Origin: Helicobacter rappini
Lineage (GTDB): Bacteria > Campylobacterota > Campylobacteria > Campylobacterales > Helicobacteraceae
DNA length: 45,846 nt
Reading direction: 5' to 3'
NCBI RefSeq assembly: GCF_900198625.1
Contig: NZ_FZPK01000030.1
Location: 1 to 45,846, forward strand
The notes under the pieces are model-generated. The model made no database searches. It saw only the letters and a list, made by a program, of their open reading frames with translations, and had not been told where the DNA came from. Shown here one piece after another: positions 16,794 through 25,936 of this stretch (position 1 is the first letter of the stretch; the number at the start of each line of letters is the position of its first letter). The translations under genes were made by a program, and so were the position numbers.

Positions 16794-17645
16794 TTACACT
16801 AGATTGCATCTTTTTTTATATTTTATCATATCAACTTTTAGGTAATTTGCTATATCCTTATCAGCTAAGTCTAGTAAAATAGGGCTATATGTATAGCCCT
16901 TATTATTACCCTTTGTGTTTTGATAGAATCTCCCATAAGGGTCTATCATAATATATGAGTTTGTCATTAGATCTTTATCTTCATCTGTTATACAGCTCTT
17001 TAAATGTTTATGCGTTCTTAAAAAATACTTGTATTGTGTTTTATTGCAATAGTTTTTATCTGCATTAATGCTTAATGCTTGAAAAATTTTCCATTTATCT
17101 GGCTTTATAGATTCTATAAATTCACTCATATTTTCTTTATAGTTGTAGCGATTGACTACTGTATTAATCTTTATTTGCATATCTTTGTTTTTTGCCTTTA
17201 AAAAGTTTATTGTATCTTTAAGATAAGCGGTATTATTGTTGTGTGTTTTACTGCATCGTCCTATGTGATTATTTGTTTCTGTATTTATAGAATCAACGCT
17301 TATGCCAAACATTGTAAAAAGTGCTATATAACTTTCTATAAACTCTTTTGTAAGCAGTGAAGCATTTGTGATAATTGATATTTTAAAGCCTAGTTTATAT
17401 GCTGATTCTACGATAAAGCCTAGATTTTTTGATAATAGCGGTTCGCCACCAGCAATATTTAGCCGCAAGGAATCTGTATTGTATATCGCGCCTATCGAGT
17501 TGTAGAGCTTTGTAAGCAGCGTTGTTATGTTTTCTTTATTCCTATGTATTTCCTGCATGTTGCATTTTGTATATTTTGCAAAGCAATAATGACATTTATA
17601 GTTGCACTGCTCCGTAATATGCCAATTTAGTGTGATTGCGTCCAT
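16794..17645 (-). CDS. Prokaryotic viperin homologue (radical SAM ddhNTP synthase)
   Basis: Radical SAM enzyme, 283 aa, with the cluster motif C-x3-C-x2-C at C14, C18, C21 (CNYKCHYCF). Motifs specific to viperins follow in order: NIAGGEP (63-69, SAM-binding), SVDS (116-119, viperin SCDS), HIGR (127-130), KINTVVNRYN (159-168, viperin KINSVINRFN), KWKIFQAL (184-191, viperin RWKVFQCL) and SYIMIDPYGRF (230-240, viperin SYLILDEYMRF). Viperins turn CTP, or GTP/UTP in some bacteria, into 3'-deoxy-3',4'-didehydro nucleotides that stop viral RNA synthesis. The eukaryotic amphipathic helix is absent, as in bacterial forms. AAAGGAGA precedes the ATG. It lies downstream of an OLD nuclease gene on the same strand. 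Viperin membership is firm; the nucleotide product is unknown. Confidence 0.9.
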   Translation of the reverse strand: MDAITLNWHITEQCNYKCHYCFAKYTKCNMQEIHRNKENITTLLTKLYNSIGAIYNTDSLRLNIAGGEPLLSKNLGFIVESAYKLGFKISIITNASLLTKEFIESYIALFTMFGISVDSINTETNNHIGRCSKTHNNNTAYLKDTINFLKAKNKDMQIKINTVVNRYNYKENMSEFIESIKPDKWKIFQALSINADKNYCNKTQYKYFLRTHKHLKSCITDEDKDLMTNSYIMIDPYGRFYQNTKGNNKGYTYSPILLDLADKDIANYLKVDMIKYKKRCNLV

Positions 17646-17734
17646 GTTGTCTCCTTTGTTTTTAATGATTTATAGAATCTAGGGTTACAATCAACATATA
17701 ATATTGAATATATGGATTCTAGATTCTATAAGAA

Positions 17735-17792
17735 TGCACCCTAAACCCTGCACCCACCCAGATTCGGCAGAGATTCTAGAGTCTAGACTTAT
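17735..17792. repeat. Short dispersed repeat shared with luxE
   Basis: TGCACCC, then CCGCACCCACC-like and TCTAGACTTAT blocks in this intergenic spacer match, with small gaps, the stretch 40776-40825 inside the LuxE-like gene. Here the core reads CCTGCACCCACCCAGATTCG. The element is therefore found once between genes and once in frame in a gene. Confidence 0.6.
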
Positions 17793-17819
17793 TTTCTTAT
17801 TACAATGCTTTGCTGTATG

Positions 17820-20290
17820 TTACTCATCTGCCTCTTTAAGTCCAACAAGGTAAGCAAATAGTTCATTAAAGTTTTTCTTGCTTTCTTGTGAGAGTTTTTC
17901 TTTTAGATTCTCTGTGTTTTTAAACACACTTGAGACAATATTTGATTGCTTGTTTTCTTTGCAAGTATCAAAGCCAAATTTTTCTCTATCTGCCTTGCTA
18001 AATAAAGATTCTATGGCATAGACATTATTTTTTATCTCACCGCTTGCGTTTTCAAAAATATCTTTAAGGGTAATGACTGAAATCTTGTTTTTAAATTCTT
18101 TTTCAACGCCTTGCTTCATAGCTCTCCCAGCCCTATCATTATCTACTAGCAAAATGGGGTGGATACTCAATCTTTTTGCAAAAGTGATAAGATTTTGTGC
18201 TTTTTGCTTTTGCTCAAGGCTAAAGCTTAACTCATTATTATCACTAGCTTCTAAATCTCCCTTGCCACCAAGTCCGCTAAGAGGCAGAAATATCAGTTTA
18301 TTAGAATCTTTGTAATTATAAAATTGACTATACGCGTTTAGGATATTATAGTCCATAATGCCCTCTACAAATATAAGCTTCGTTTTATCAAACTCAATAT
18401 CTGTCCCCAATGCTTTGCGTATGCCATCAAGCGTATCACTTTCCCCATAGCCTAGCATTGAGAAGTCATTGATAATAAGTGAGCCTTTTGGATTTTCTAT
18501 CTCGCTAGATTCTAAAGAATTTAATGCCTTTACAATCCGCACTTCATCAAGGTGGGTAATATCTAGCATAGAGGGCGAATGTGTGGCTATGATAAATAAA
18601 ATCCCACTTTTCCTGCCATAGTCTTTAAGAAACTTACGCAAATCCCTTTGGGCGGGTATGCCTAGGCTATTTTCTGGCTCATCAATGAGGACAATACGCC
18701 CCTGCCAATCTCGCCTTTGTAGAGAAAATTAAAAAAGAGGTTGAAAAATTTTCTAAAGCCTGTGCTTTGTCGCTCTAGATTGATCGTATCGCCATTTCTA
18801 CTCATACTTAGTTCTACAGAGTCAGAATCTAATCTAATATGAAAGCTATATACAGATTGCTCTAAACAATACAAATCATTAAAGCGTTTATTGATCGTGC
18901 TTTTAAAAAGTTCGTTCATCTCATTTTCTGTGGTAGTGCGATAGTGAGCATCATCCTCTTTATAAGGCTCTTGTATCATCGCTATATCTCTCTCCAAGAT
19001 TGTAAAAAGTGCTTGAAAAAAGTCTGATTCGCCTATCTCTCTAGGCTTTACTTTTAAGTCCTTTTTAGCAATGGCATTTTCTTTATACAGCACGATATTG
19101 GGCAAAAATGCAATATCAAAATACTCTTTAATAATATCTCTATCCTTTTGCCTTTGCATATCTTTTTGGAAATTTTCAAGTGATGTTTGCAAGAGGGTTT
19201 GTAACTTCTCATCTCTTTTAAGTGAGGAATTATTCTTAACAACACCTTTTAAATTCTCATATAATCTCTGCAGACTTTCTAGTTCTTTATGCTGATGAAG
19301 AGAGGTTTGAAGATTCTGTATTTCTTTTGTGTCGTTACTATAATAACGATTTTCTAAAACTGCAACTGCTTGACTTAAACATTTTCTTATATGCTCTTTT
19401 GCCTGTTCAATATCAAAGTCTTTGTATGTTTCCAACTCTTTTGGCAAGTTTGTTTCTAATCCATTAGGTGTTAGTATTGTCCTAAAAATGTATGGTTCCA
19501 CTTGTGAAGCACTAATGCTTGATTGAGATTCTGTTTGGTTGGATTCTGCTTTTTCAAACTCGCCCTTTAAAAACTCTCGCAATTCTTTTGCGTCATCGCA
19601 ATTTTTGGGAGCTTTAGTATCGCCAATCACAAATTTACAGGCAAGTTTAATTGCTCTGTCTTTGTCTTTAATTTCATTGTATTTTTTCTGCACGGCACTA
19701 AAACACTTCAATGCCTTGCCGCCTTGATCTACACTGCAAAGTAACATACGATTATGCTCTCGCAAAATAAGGCGGATTTCTTTCCTATCTCCTGCTTCAT
19801 CATAGCCATAGATTCCATGTACTTGAGAGCTTTCAAACATATTTTGGATAAATTCACAATACTCCTCTTGCGTATCACTTTCATTAAGCTCCACGCCTTT
19901 TTCTAGGCTACCTTCAGTAAAAAATATCCCAAAAGTTTTACCTGAAAAATTAGAATCTACATCTTGCCCTTGTGTATCTTTTGTAGATTCTGCGATCGCT
20001 TCTAATGTTTTCGCATCTGTGATTTTATACTCTAGGGTTAGCTTTGGCTCTCCATTGTGTCTGCGATAGTCTGGCTTATCGCTATCTTTTAACTTAGAAT
20101 CTGCAAGGCTTACTAACCCATCTAGCACATTACTTTTCCCATCATTACCGCCACCAAGCAGAATTAATAATCCGCCGATATGCTCTCCATCGATAGATCC
20201 TAGTTGCAATTTATTGCTAAGGTTTTCTTGCTTAGAATCTGATATGCCTAGATTCCTAAAATTTTCAAATATTATGCTTCGCGTATTCAT
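17820..20290 (-). pseudogene. OLD-family ATPase/TOPRIM nuclease, frameshifted
   Basis: The first frame (20290-18662) holds the ABC-type ATPase start: FENFRNLG, Walker A GGGNDGKSN (~46-54) and a long central insert. It derails near 18708-18714 and stops at 18662. In the next frame the ATPase signature resumes as DWQGRIVLIDEPENSLG (Walker B) and IIATHSPSML (switch His), followed by TOPRIM motifs VEGIMD and VDNDRAG. Adding one base in AAAGGCGAG would restore a ~820-aa OLD nuclease, the class that cleaves DNA in phage defence (P2 Old, Gabija GajA, some retron effectors). No helicase partner is adjacent. It is either a recent loss or a sequencing error; apart from this site both parts look intact. 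Confidence 0.75.
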
Positions 20291-20844
20291 TTTTGCTCCT
20301 TTATCTTAATGTCAAGTCGTAATCCAAGCTTGTTGTAAAGCTCATTTAATGGCATAATTTTTGCCACTTCCTCTTCGTTTAATGCCTTTTTGCTTTTTGC
20401 TAGAATCTTTTGACACTCTAGCAAATACTCTAAAATGGGGTCTAGCACCTGCGTTTGTGCTACCATATCAATAAATTCTATTTTCACGCTGTTTTCCTTT
20501 TTTAAAAGATTTGCGATGATTTGAGCCCTATCCTGTGTGCTTTTTGCCTTTGGCTGCACGAGATTTTCTACAATATAGCTCATTGCCTTGCTTTTAGTAA
20601 GCCCTTTTTCGCTCATTACAAAATCAAAGAATTTTAGTAGCTTTCCGTCTATGTTGTCTTTATAGCCTGTCTCATACATTTGTATGAATTTATATGCTGT
20701 TGGGCGAGAAATCTCTAAAAAGTCCGCTAAATCCACAAGGCGAATCTCAATCTCTTTTAGTCGCTCTCTTAGTAAAATTGATTGTAGTTTGGGTGGGGAC
20801 TGACTTGTTTGGTCTGTGTTTGTTTTATGTTTTTGCTTTACCAT
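20287..20844 (-). CDS. HTH regulator of the OLD-viperin cassette
   Basis: A 185-aa protein with a helix-turn-helix near residues 38-58 (LVDLADFLEISRPTAYKFIQMYE), a basic N-terminus and a helical remainder of no known family (MSEKGLTKSKAMSYIVENLV). Its stop overlaps the OLD start by four bases (ATGA), so the two are translated together. A 31-bp inverted repeat with an extra half-site lies 58-106 bases upstream of its ATG, which suggests autorepression. It could instead be a sensor or DNA-binding subunit of the nuclease. Regulator is the simplest reading. Confidence 0.6.
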   Translation of the reverse strand: MVKQKHKTNTDQTSQSPPKLQSILLRERLKEIEIRLVDLADFLEISRPTAYKFIQMYETGYKDNIDGKLLKFFDFVMSEKGLTKSKAMSYIVENLVQPKAKSTQDRAQIIANLLKKENSVKIEFIDMVAQTQVLDPILEYLLECQKILAKSKKALNEEEVAKIMPLNELYNKLGLRLDIKIKEQK

Positions 20845-20901
20845 AATAATCCTTTTTAGATTCTAAGTTTTATATTTATAAACTTATGGAATTATAGCTT
20901 T

Positions 20902-20950
20902 TGTAAAATATTTTGTCAATATTTATTTTACAAAAAATGTAAAATAAATA
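20902..20950. promoter_or_regulatory. Inverted-repeat operator upstream of the HTH-OLD cassette
   Basis: Perfect 13-base arms TATTTATTTTACA (20920-20932) and TGTAAAATAAATA (20938-20950) around AAAAA. A further half-site TGTAAAATA lies at 20902-20910 in the same orientation as the right arm. Three copies of one 9-mer just upstream of an HTH gene are typical of an operator bound by that gene's product. Confidence 0.6.
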
Positions 20951-21270
20951 CAATAATGGAAACGATAACAAAGTCATAAATGTATGTTTGCGACACTAAA
21001 GATATGTGGCAATGTATATATTTTTGATTAAAAAATGTTGCTAGTATAATTGGATAGATATCACTAGAATCTGCAAGATTATCCAATATATTCTTATCAC
21101 GCAAGGACTTGTTTATGCTTCAATATAAATATCTCTAAACAAAAATAACTTGTCTTTACTTTGAGTTAAAATGCTTATTTTATATATGTTTTAATTTTTT
21201 AGGTCTATATCATCAAAAGATCGACCTACAAGCCTTTAAATCTTTATGTTTTTATAAGTCAGATTCAACT
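20951..21270. other. Gene-free stretch upstream of the defence cassette
   Basis: 320 AT-rich bases. A TATAAT on the plus strand (21045-21050) runs into an inverted repeat ATTGGATA/TATCCAAT (21049-21056 with 21080-21087), and a second weak dyad TAGGTC/GACCTA occurs near 21201-21233. A small plus-strand RNA is possible but not supported further. No ORF of note. Confidence 0.4.
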
Positions 21271-21900
21271 TTATTTATATTCCACCAAATCATCAAGCGA
21301 GATTCTATATCTTGGTTGCTGTTCCTTGCTGCGATAGCCAAAGCACACAATAAGGCTTACTTGCTCTTTGAATGGATCAAGCCCATAGAGTTTTTCTACC
21401 GCCCTTTTCCCATAGCCCTCAATATAGCAAGTATCAATCCCTAGAAAACTCGCATAGGCTACCATATAAGTCGCCATAATATAAGCCTATTTGCTACTCC
21501 AATGATAAAGCGACTCGCCAGAATCTAGTCCCCGCTCTTTCAAATACCCACCTAAACGCTCACAAAATGCCTGATACGCACCCAAATCCATTTTGCGTCT
21601 AAAGGTATTTTGCTTCGTATATTCACTCGGTGGGACTAAGTCGTTTTGCAAACTTTTAAATATTACAACTTCACTTGCTGTTGTGATTTGAGGCTGATTC
21701 CAGCATAATGGACGCAAAGCCGCTTTTGCCTCATCGCTACGCAACACAAGTAGCCTTGTAGGCTCTAGCCCAAAGGAGCTTGGCGATAATCTGCCCACTT
21801 CTAAAATCTCATCAAACACTTCTTTTGGAATCTTTTTATTCTCATCAAAAAGTTTGCACGAATGGCGGAAATATATAGATTCTAGATCCTACAATTCCAT
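21271..21900 (-). pseudogene. NAD(P)H nitroreductase with two in-frame amber codons
   Basis: Flavin-dependent nitroreductase family, about 209 codons, a normal length. The start ATG (21900-21898) overlaps the stop of the upstream gene and reads MEL, then TAG (21889-21891), then DLESIYFRHSCKLFDENKKI and RLSPSSFGLEPTRLL, the flavin-contacting N-terminal motif. A second TAG (21487-21489) sits in YHWSSK-stop-AYIMATYMVAYASFLGID, where relatives have glutamine. The rest is uninterrupted in one frame through to FGYRSKEQQPRYRISLDDLV. Both stops could come from CAG by C-to-T change. Likely a recently inactivated gene. Confidence 0.75.
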
Positions 21901-23510
21901 TACAAAAGCTTTTCTGGCATAATCTTTGCCAATGTTTTATAGAATCTAAGCCATACGCTTGTATTTGGTGAAACAGAGAATTTTTGCACACCATTTTCAT
22001 CTTTTAGCTCCCAATGGCATTTTTGCGTATTTGTATCACATACGATTTTATAGGAATCTTGCATTTGAGATTCTGTAATCTTGTGTAATTGCTCGGCTAA
22101 CTCTTTATTTTTAAAAAATACAATGCTTTCAGTATTTAGCATAGCTGATCTATAATCAAGGTTAAAGCTACCCACAGCAATGGTATGAGAATCTATAATC
22201 ATGTATTTTGAGTGAAGGCTTACTTTACCTTTTGATGAATGATAGAATTTTACCTTATCCTTTAGCCTTGCTTTTTTAGATTCTAAGTTTGGATACTCAT
22301 AGACTTGCACGCCCATCAAAGCAAGTTTATCGCGATAATTTTCCCAATGTGAATATACTGGTATGACATCAACAGAGGCAAGTGAGTTTGTAAGAATCTT
22401 AATGGTAATCCCCCTATTTTGTATAAAATCACGCCATATATCCATAGCTGCAACGCCCGGAACAAGATATGATGAAGAGATGACAATAGATTCTTTTGCA
22501 TGGCTAAGATTATAAGATAGGGTTTCAAGGATAGGTGTTGTAAAGGGACCATTGCCTTTATCAATCTTTTCTGGTGAATCCGCTAGGAATGTACCCTCAC
22601 CCCAAGTCATGTTAAATTCTTTATTTTTATATTTTGCCTTAAACACTTCCATATCGCTTAGGTATTCTTCCCAATCAGCTTTACCTACATTATATTGTTT
22701 GGCTTGTTCTTCTGGGCTTTTTGCTTTTTTGCGATATTTTTCTAACTTTCTCTTGCTTGGGAAGAGATTTACAGGGATACTTCTTTTGTAATTCCAAAAT
22801 TCTTCAAAGTTTAGTTTCGCATCCTTTGCGATATTGCCGATAAATAATAAGTCTGTATCAGTAAAATTCACACTTGCATTTTCAAAATATTCATCAGCAA
22901 TGTTTCTACCACCCATGATTAACGCGGTATCATCAAAGATAAAAAGCTTATTATGCATGCGTTTATTAATGCGACTGAAGTTAAATATCGCCTCAAATGC
23001 ATGCATGGGACCAAAGCGAAAAAAGTATGGATTAAAGATTCTCACTTCAATATTTTCATGATTATCAAGCATCATTAAGTCATAAAAGTCTGATGAGATT
23101 CCATTATCATCAATTAAGATTCTAATCTTTACACCGCGATTTGCCGCCTCATAAAGCTCTCTTGCAAGTAGCCTTGAAGTGAGTTCATTTTTATAGATAT
23201 AGGTTTGAATGTCAATGGTTTTTGTAGCCATCTGCACGAAACCTAATCTATGTAAAAGCGCACTTGAGCCATCAGCAATGATTAATGCGCCATCTTTTTT
23301 TTGCTCTAACTCTTCTTTGTATGGCTCTGCAATAGGGCTTTTAAAGCTATTATAATGGGGGGTATAATGTGTTTTGACACTATGATTCATAGAAGTTAGC
23401 GGCGAACACGCACTAAAGATAAGTAGGACCAAGATACACAACAAAAGCGCACCAAGCAGTGATAAACTCACGCTTAGCATTGTGGTAAAGTCTGGCATTG
23501 TTTTTCCCAT
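21900..23510 (-). CDS. Phospholipase D/cardiolipin synthase-like protein
   Basis: 536-aa member of the PLD superfamily with two HKD motifs: HNKLFIFD followed by GGRN, and HSKYMIID followed by GSFN. Two motifs in one chain form one active site that transfers phosphatidyl groups, as in cardiolipin synthases, or hydrolyses phosphodiesters. The N-terminus has a hydrophobic segment ending FSACSP, either a membrane anchor or a lipoprotein signal. The start may be the ATG at 23498, which has TGGGA before it, rather than 23510. Four bases separate it from pepD, and its stop overlaps the nitroreductase start, so the three form an operon. Confidence 0.8.
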   Translation of the reverse strand: MGKTMPDFTTMLSVSLSLLGALLLCILVLLIFSACSPLTSMNHSVKTHYTPHYNSFKSPIAEPYKEELEQKKDGALIIADGSSALLHRLGFVQMATKTIDIQTYIYKNELTSRLLARELYEAANRGVKIRILIDDNGISSDFYDLMMLDNHENIEVRIFNPYFFRFGPMHAFEAIFNFSRINKRMHNKLFIFDDTALIMGGRNIADEYFENASVNFTDTDLLFIGNIAKDAKLNFEEFWNYKRSIPVNLFPSKRKLEKYRKKAKSPEEQAKQYNVGKADWEEYLSDMEVFKAKYKNKEFNMTWGEGTFLADSPEKIDKGNGPFTTPILETLSYNLSHAKESIVISSSYLVPGVAAMDIWRDFIQNRGITIKILTNSLASVDVIPVYSHWENYRDKLALMGVQVYEYPNLESKKARLKDKVKFYHSSKGKVSLHSKYMIIDSHTIAVGSFNLDYRSAMLNTESIVFFKNKELAEQLHKITESQMQDSYKIVCDTNTQKCHWELKDENGVQKFSVSPNTSVWLRFYKTLAKIMPEKLL

Positions 23511-23514
23511 ATAC

Positions 23515-25038
23515 TTATATCGTTTCCATAAAGTCTTGCAAGATCGCTACTATAACCCCAGCACTCTCAATCCATACTTCTTCATTGATAGAATGTGGTG
23601 CATTAATTGAAGGACCAATGCTTAAGGCAATGATATCAGATAGCCCCAAATCTTTAAATCTTTTAAGTAAGATTCCACACTCAAGCCCTGCGTGTAACTC
23701 TACTATTTTTGGCGTTATATTGAATGGCTTTGTGTGTTTTTGCATACTCATACACATTGCTTTTAGAATCTCTTTTAGACTGCATGAATCTTTCATCTCT
23801 TCTGTTTCACATAAAGCTTTATTTATGCTACTAGATGCTATGCTTTTATCTTGCTTTTCCCATGGGGCATAATATTCACTCATTTTTATTTGCAGACTCT
23901 CTTTTTTTTGCTTTGGCTGCTCTTTTTCTAGAATCTTTTTTAGTTGAGTTAAGTTATCTTGCAATAAATCATTTGTATTAGCACGACCCATGAAAGCAAG
24001 AGATAGATTCCCATTTGCAAATGAGATGTGTGAGAGACTACGAGAGTTTTGCACCGCATTTTCTATACTATCAAGCACACCTATATTTAAACTTAAAAGT
24101 AGATTGTATAGAATCTTAAACTCTATGCCATTTGGCGTTTGCAAAAAGACTTCATTTGTTTTATCAAGCATTTCATTATGCTCTTCTTTTAGCTCTTCAA
24201 ATACAAAAAATTCATTTGATTCTATACTTAGTTTTTGCTTACTTGCGATGATAAGCTTTGAGTGCATAGGGATTGAGTTGCGTTTCTCTCCACCTTTCCA
24301 GTTAATCACATATAAGGAATCCTTTTCACTCTCATTTAAAGCTGTATTTAAAAAATATGTGCTTTGCAGGATTGCATTTTGATAGTTTGGCAAAGGATTA
24401 TTAATATCTAATCCACTATGACCACCGGCAAAATTCCTTGAAGATAGGACATAATAATGATAATTTAGCGGAATCTCTTGTGTGATAAACTCACTTTGAT
24501 AATTTAGGTCAAAGCCGCCCGCACAGCTTATAGTAATCTCACCTAAGACTTCAGAATCAAGATTAAGCAATATCTTAGATTGAATAGGAATCTCTAGCCC
24601 TTTTGCCCCTATCATGCCTACCTCTTCATCATTTGTGAAAAGAAACTCTGCGTGAATACCCTGCTGCATGAAATACATCATAATCGCCATACCCATGCCA
24701 TTATCAGCACCAAGACTAGAATCTTGAGCTTTTAGCCAAGTTTGCTCGATATTATTACATATTCTCTTTGTCTGCAAAAGCTTTAACGCTAGATTTTGTG
24801 CTGCAAGTCCAACACACACCATATCATAATGACATTGAAAACATACTTTAGATTTTGTGTTTTCTTTATATGCAAGTATATTGCCAACAGAATCTTTTTT
24901 TATTGCGTAGTCATTTGATTTGGCAAAAGATTCTAAAAATGCTGCCATCTCGTTTGTATTAAAGCTACCATGCGGAATTGTCGTTAATTGATAAAAAATA
25001 TTTAGTATTGCCTGTGTGAAAGAGCTTATCGCAGACAT
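23515..25038 (-). CDS. pepD: Aminoacyl-histidine dipeptidase (M20 family)
   Basis: Zinc dipeptidase that cleaves Xaa-His and other dipeptides in the cytoplasm. Metal and catalytic residues are visible in CHYDMV (~70-75), GADNGMGMA (~112-118), NDEEVGMIGA (~141-150, catalytic Glu), LNLDSE and HAGLECGI near the C-terminus. Length 507 aa is typical of PepD. I choose the ATG at 25038 because AAGGA lies upstream; an ATG nine codons earlier is possible. Followed by the PLD-like gene after 4 bases. Confidence 0.9.
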   Translation of the reverse strand: MSAISSFTQAILNIFYQLTTIPHGSFNTNEMAAFLESFAKSNDYAIKKDSVGNILAYKENTKSKVCFQCHYDMVCVGLAAQNLALKLLQTKRICNNIEQTWLKAQDSSLGADNGMGMAIMMYFMQQGIHAEFLFTNDEEVGMIGAKGLEIPIQSKILLNLDSEVLGEITISCAGGFDLNYQSEFITQEIPLNYHYYVLSSRNFAGGHSGLDINNPLPNYQNAILQSTYFLNTALNESEKDSLYVINWKGGEKRNSIPMHSKLIIASKQKLSIESNEFFVFEELKEEHNEMLDKTNEVFLQTPNGIEFKILYNLLLSLNIGVLDSIENAVQNSRSLSHISFANGNLSLAFMGRANTNDLLQDNLTQLKKILEKEQPKQKKESLQIKMSEYYAPWEKQDKSIASSSINKALCETEEMKDSCSLKEILKAMCMSMQKHTKPFNITPKIVELHAGLECGILLKRFKDLGLSDIIALSIGPSINAPHSINEEVWIESAGVIVAILQDFMETI

Positions 25039-25183
25039 TATGCTATCCTTAAAATCAGTATTCATTCATAATAAGATTACATTATAACCTTGAAAATTAT
25101 ATTTTTGATAAATCTTTTTGTTTAATAAAAGCCCTTTAAATTTTGATAGAATCTTGCCTTTACTTTGTTTATAAGGAGCATAC

Positions 25184-25684
25184 ATGAAAATATTAGTCAT
25201 TCAAGGACCAAATCTAAACATGTTAGGACACAGAGACCCAAGACTATATGGGACTATGACACTAGAACAAATCCATAATAATATGAGTGCGTTTGCTGCG
25301 ACACAAAAGGGTGCAAATGGTGAATCTTTGGAACTTGAGTTTTTTCAAAGCAATTTTGAAGGAGAGATAATTGATAAATTGCAAGAATGCGTTGGTGGTG
25401 AATATGATGGCGTGATTATGAATCCGGGCGGTTTAACGCACACTTCTATTTGCGTAGCCGATGCAATCGTAGCGTCTGGTGTGCCTGTGATTGAAGCACA
25501 TTTAAGCAATATCCATGCAAGAGAGCCTGAACGCAGAGTAAGCGTAACTGGTGCGGTGAGTGTGGGCATTATCTCTGGCTTTGGACCACTAAGCTATCAT
25601 CTAGCACTCATTGCTATTATGAATGTGATAAATGAACTCAATATGCTAAAACAAAGTCAGCAACAAGCACAACAGCAATCTTAG
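25184..25684 (+). CDS. aroQ: Type II 3-dehydroquinate dehydratase
   Basis: Third step of the shikimate pathway, 3-dehydroquinate to 3-dehydroshikimate. The 166-aa protein begins KILVIQGPNLNMLGHRDPRLYG, which has the GPNLN motif and active-site Arg and Tyr, and continues with MNPGGLTHTS, EAHLSNIHAREPERR (catalytic His) and GAVSVGIISGFG. A glutamine-rich tail (QSQQQAQQQS) is lineage-specific. AAGGAG precedes the ATG. Stands alone; pepD diverges from it. Confidence 0.95.
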   Translation: MKILVIQGPNLNMLGHRDPRLYGTMTLEQIHNNMSAFAATQKGANGESLELEFFQSNFEGEIIDKLQECVGGEYDGVIMNPGGLTHTSICVADAIVASGVPVIEAHLSNIHAREPERRVSVTGAVSVGIISGFGPLSYHLALIAIMNVINELNMLKQSQQQAQQQS

Positions 25685-25713
25685 TGTATTAAAAACATTA
25701 GCACTAGAGTAAA

Positions 25714-25829
25714 TAAAGCTATTTTTTGTCAAAACCTAAGATAGCTTTATATCGCCTTAAATAGCATACAGCTTATATTTGTCGCATAAAGCCCTTAATT
25801 GCTATATACTTAAAAGCTTAAAGGGCTTT
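25714..25829. terminator. Two inverted repeats between aroQ and bcp
   Basis: TAAAGCTAT/ATAGCTTTA (25714-25722 with 25741-25749) and AAAGCCCTT/AAGGGCTTT (25788-25796 with 25821-25829) lie between convergent genes. Neither has a strong T-run, so factor-independent termination is only a possibility. Confidence 0.3.
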
Positions 25830-25936
25830 GAATATTATCTCTTCAGTGCATATTAAAATCTTATATCTTTATATTCTCTTTCAATTTAAGTTCATTACAC
25901 ATAAAAGATAGAAAAATATGATAACAAATACAGAAT

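Noticed and set aside
17820-18641. Independent TOPRIM gene (PARIS AriB-like) beside a separate ATPase gene
   Set aside because: The ATPase Walker B and switch motifs lie in the same frame as, and just before, the TOPRIM part, so it is one gene broken by a frameshift and not a natural two-gene pair.
21201-21233. Terminator formed by TAGGTC/GACCTA
   Set aside because: The stem is only six bases with a long loop, and no T-run follows on either strand in the required place.
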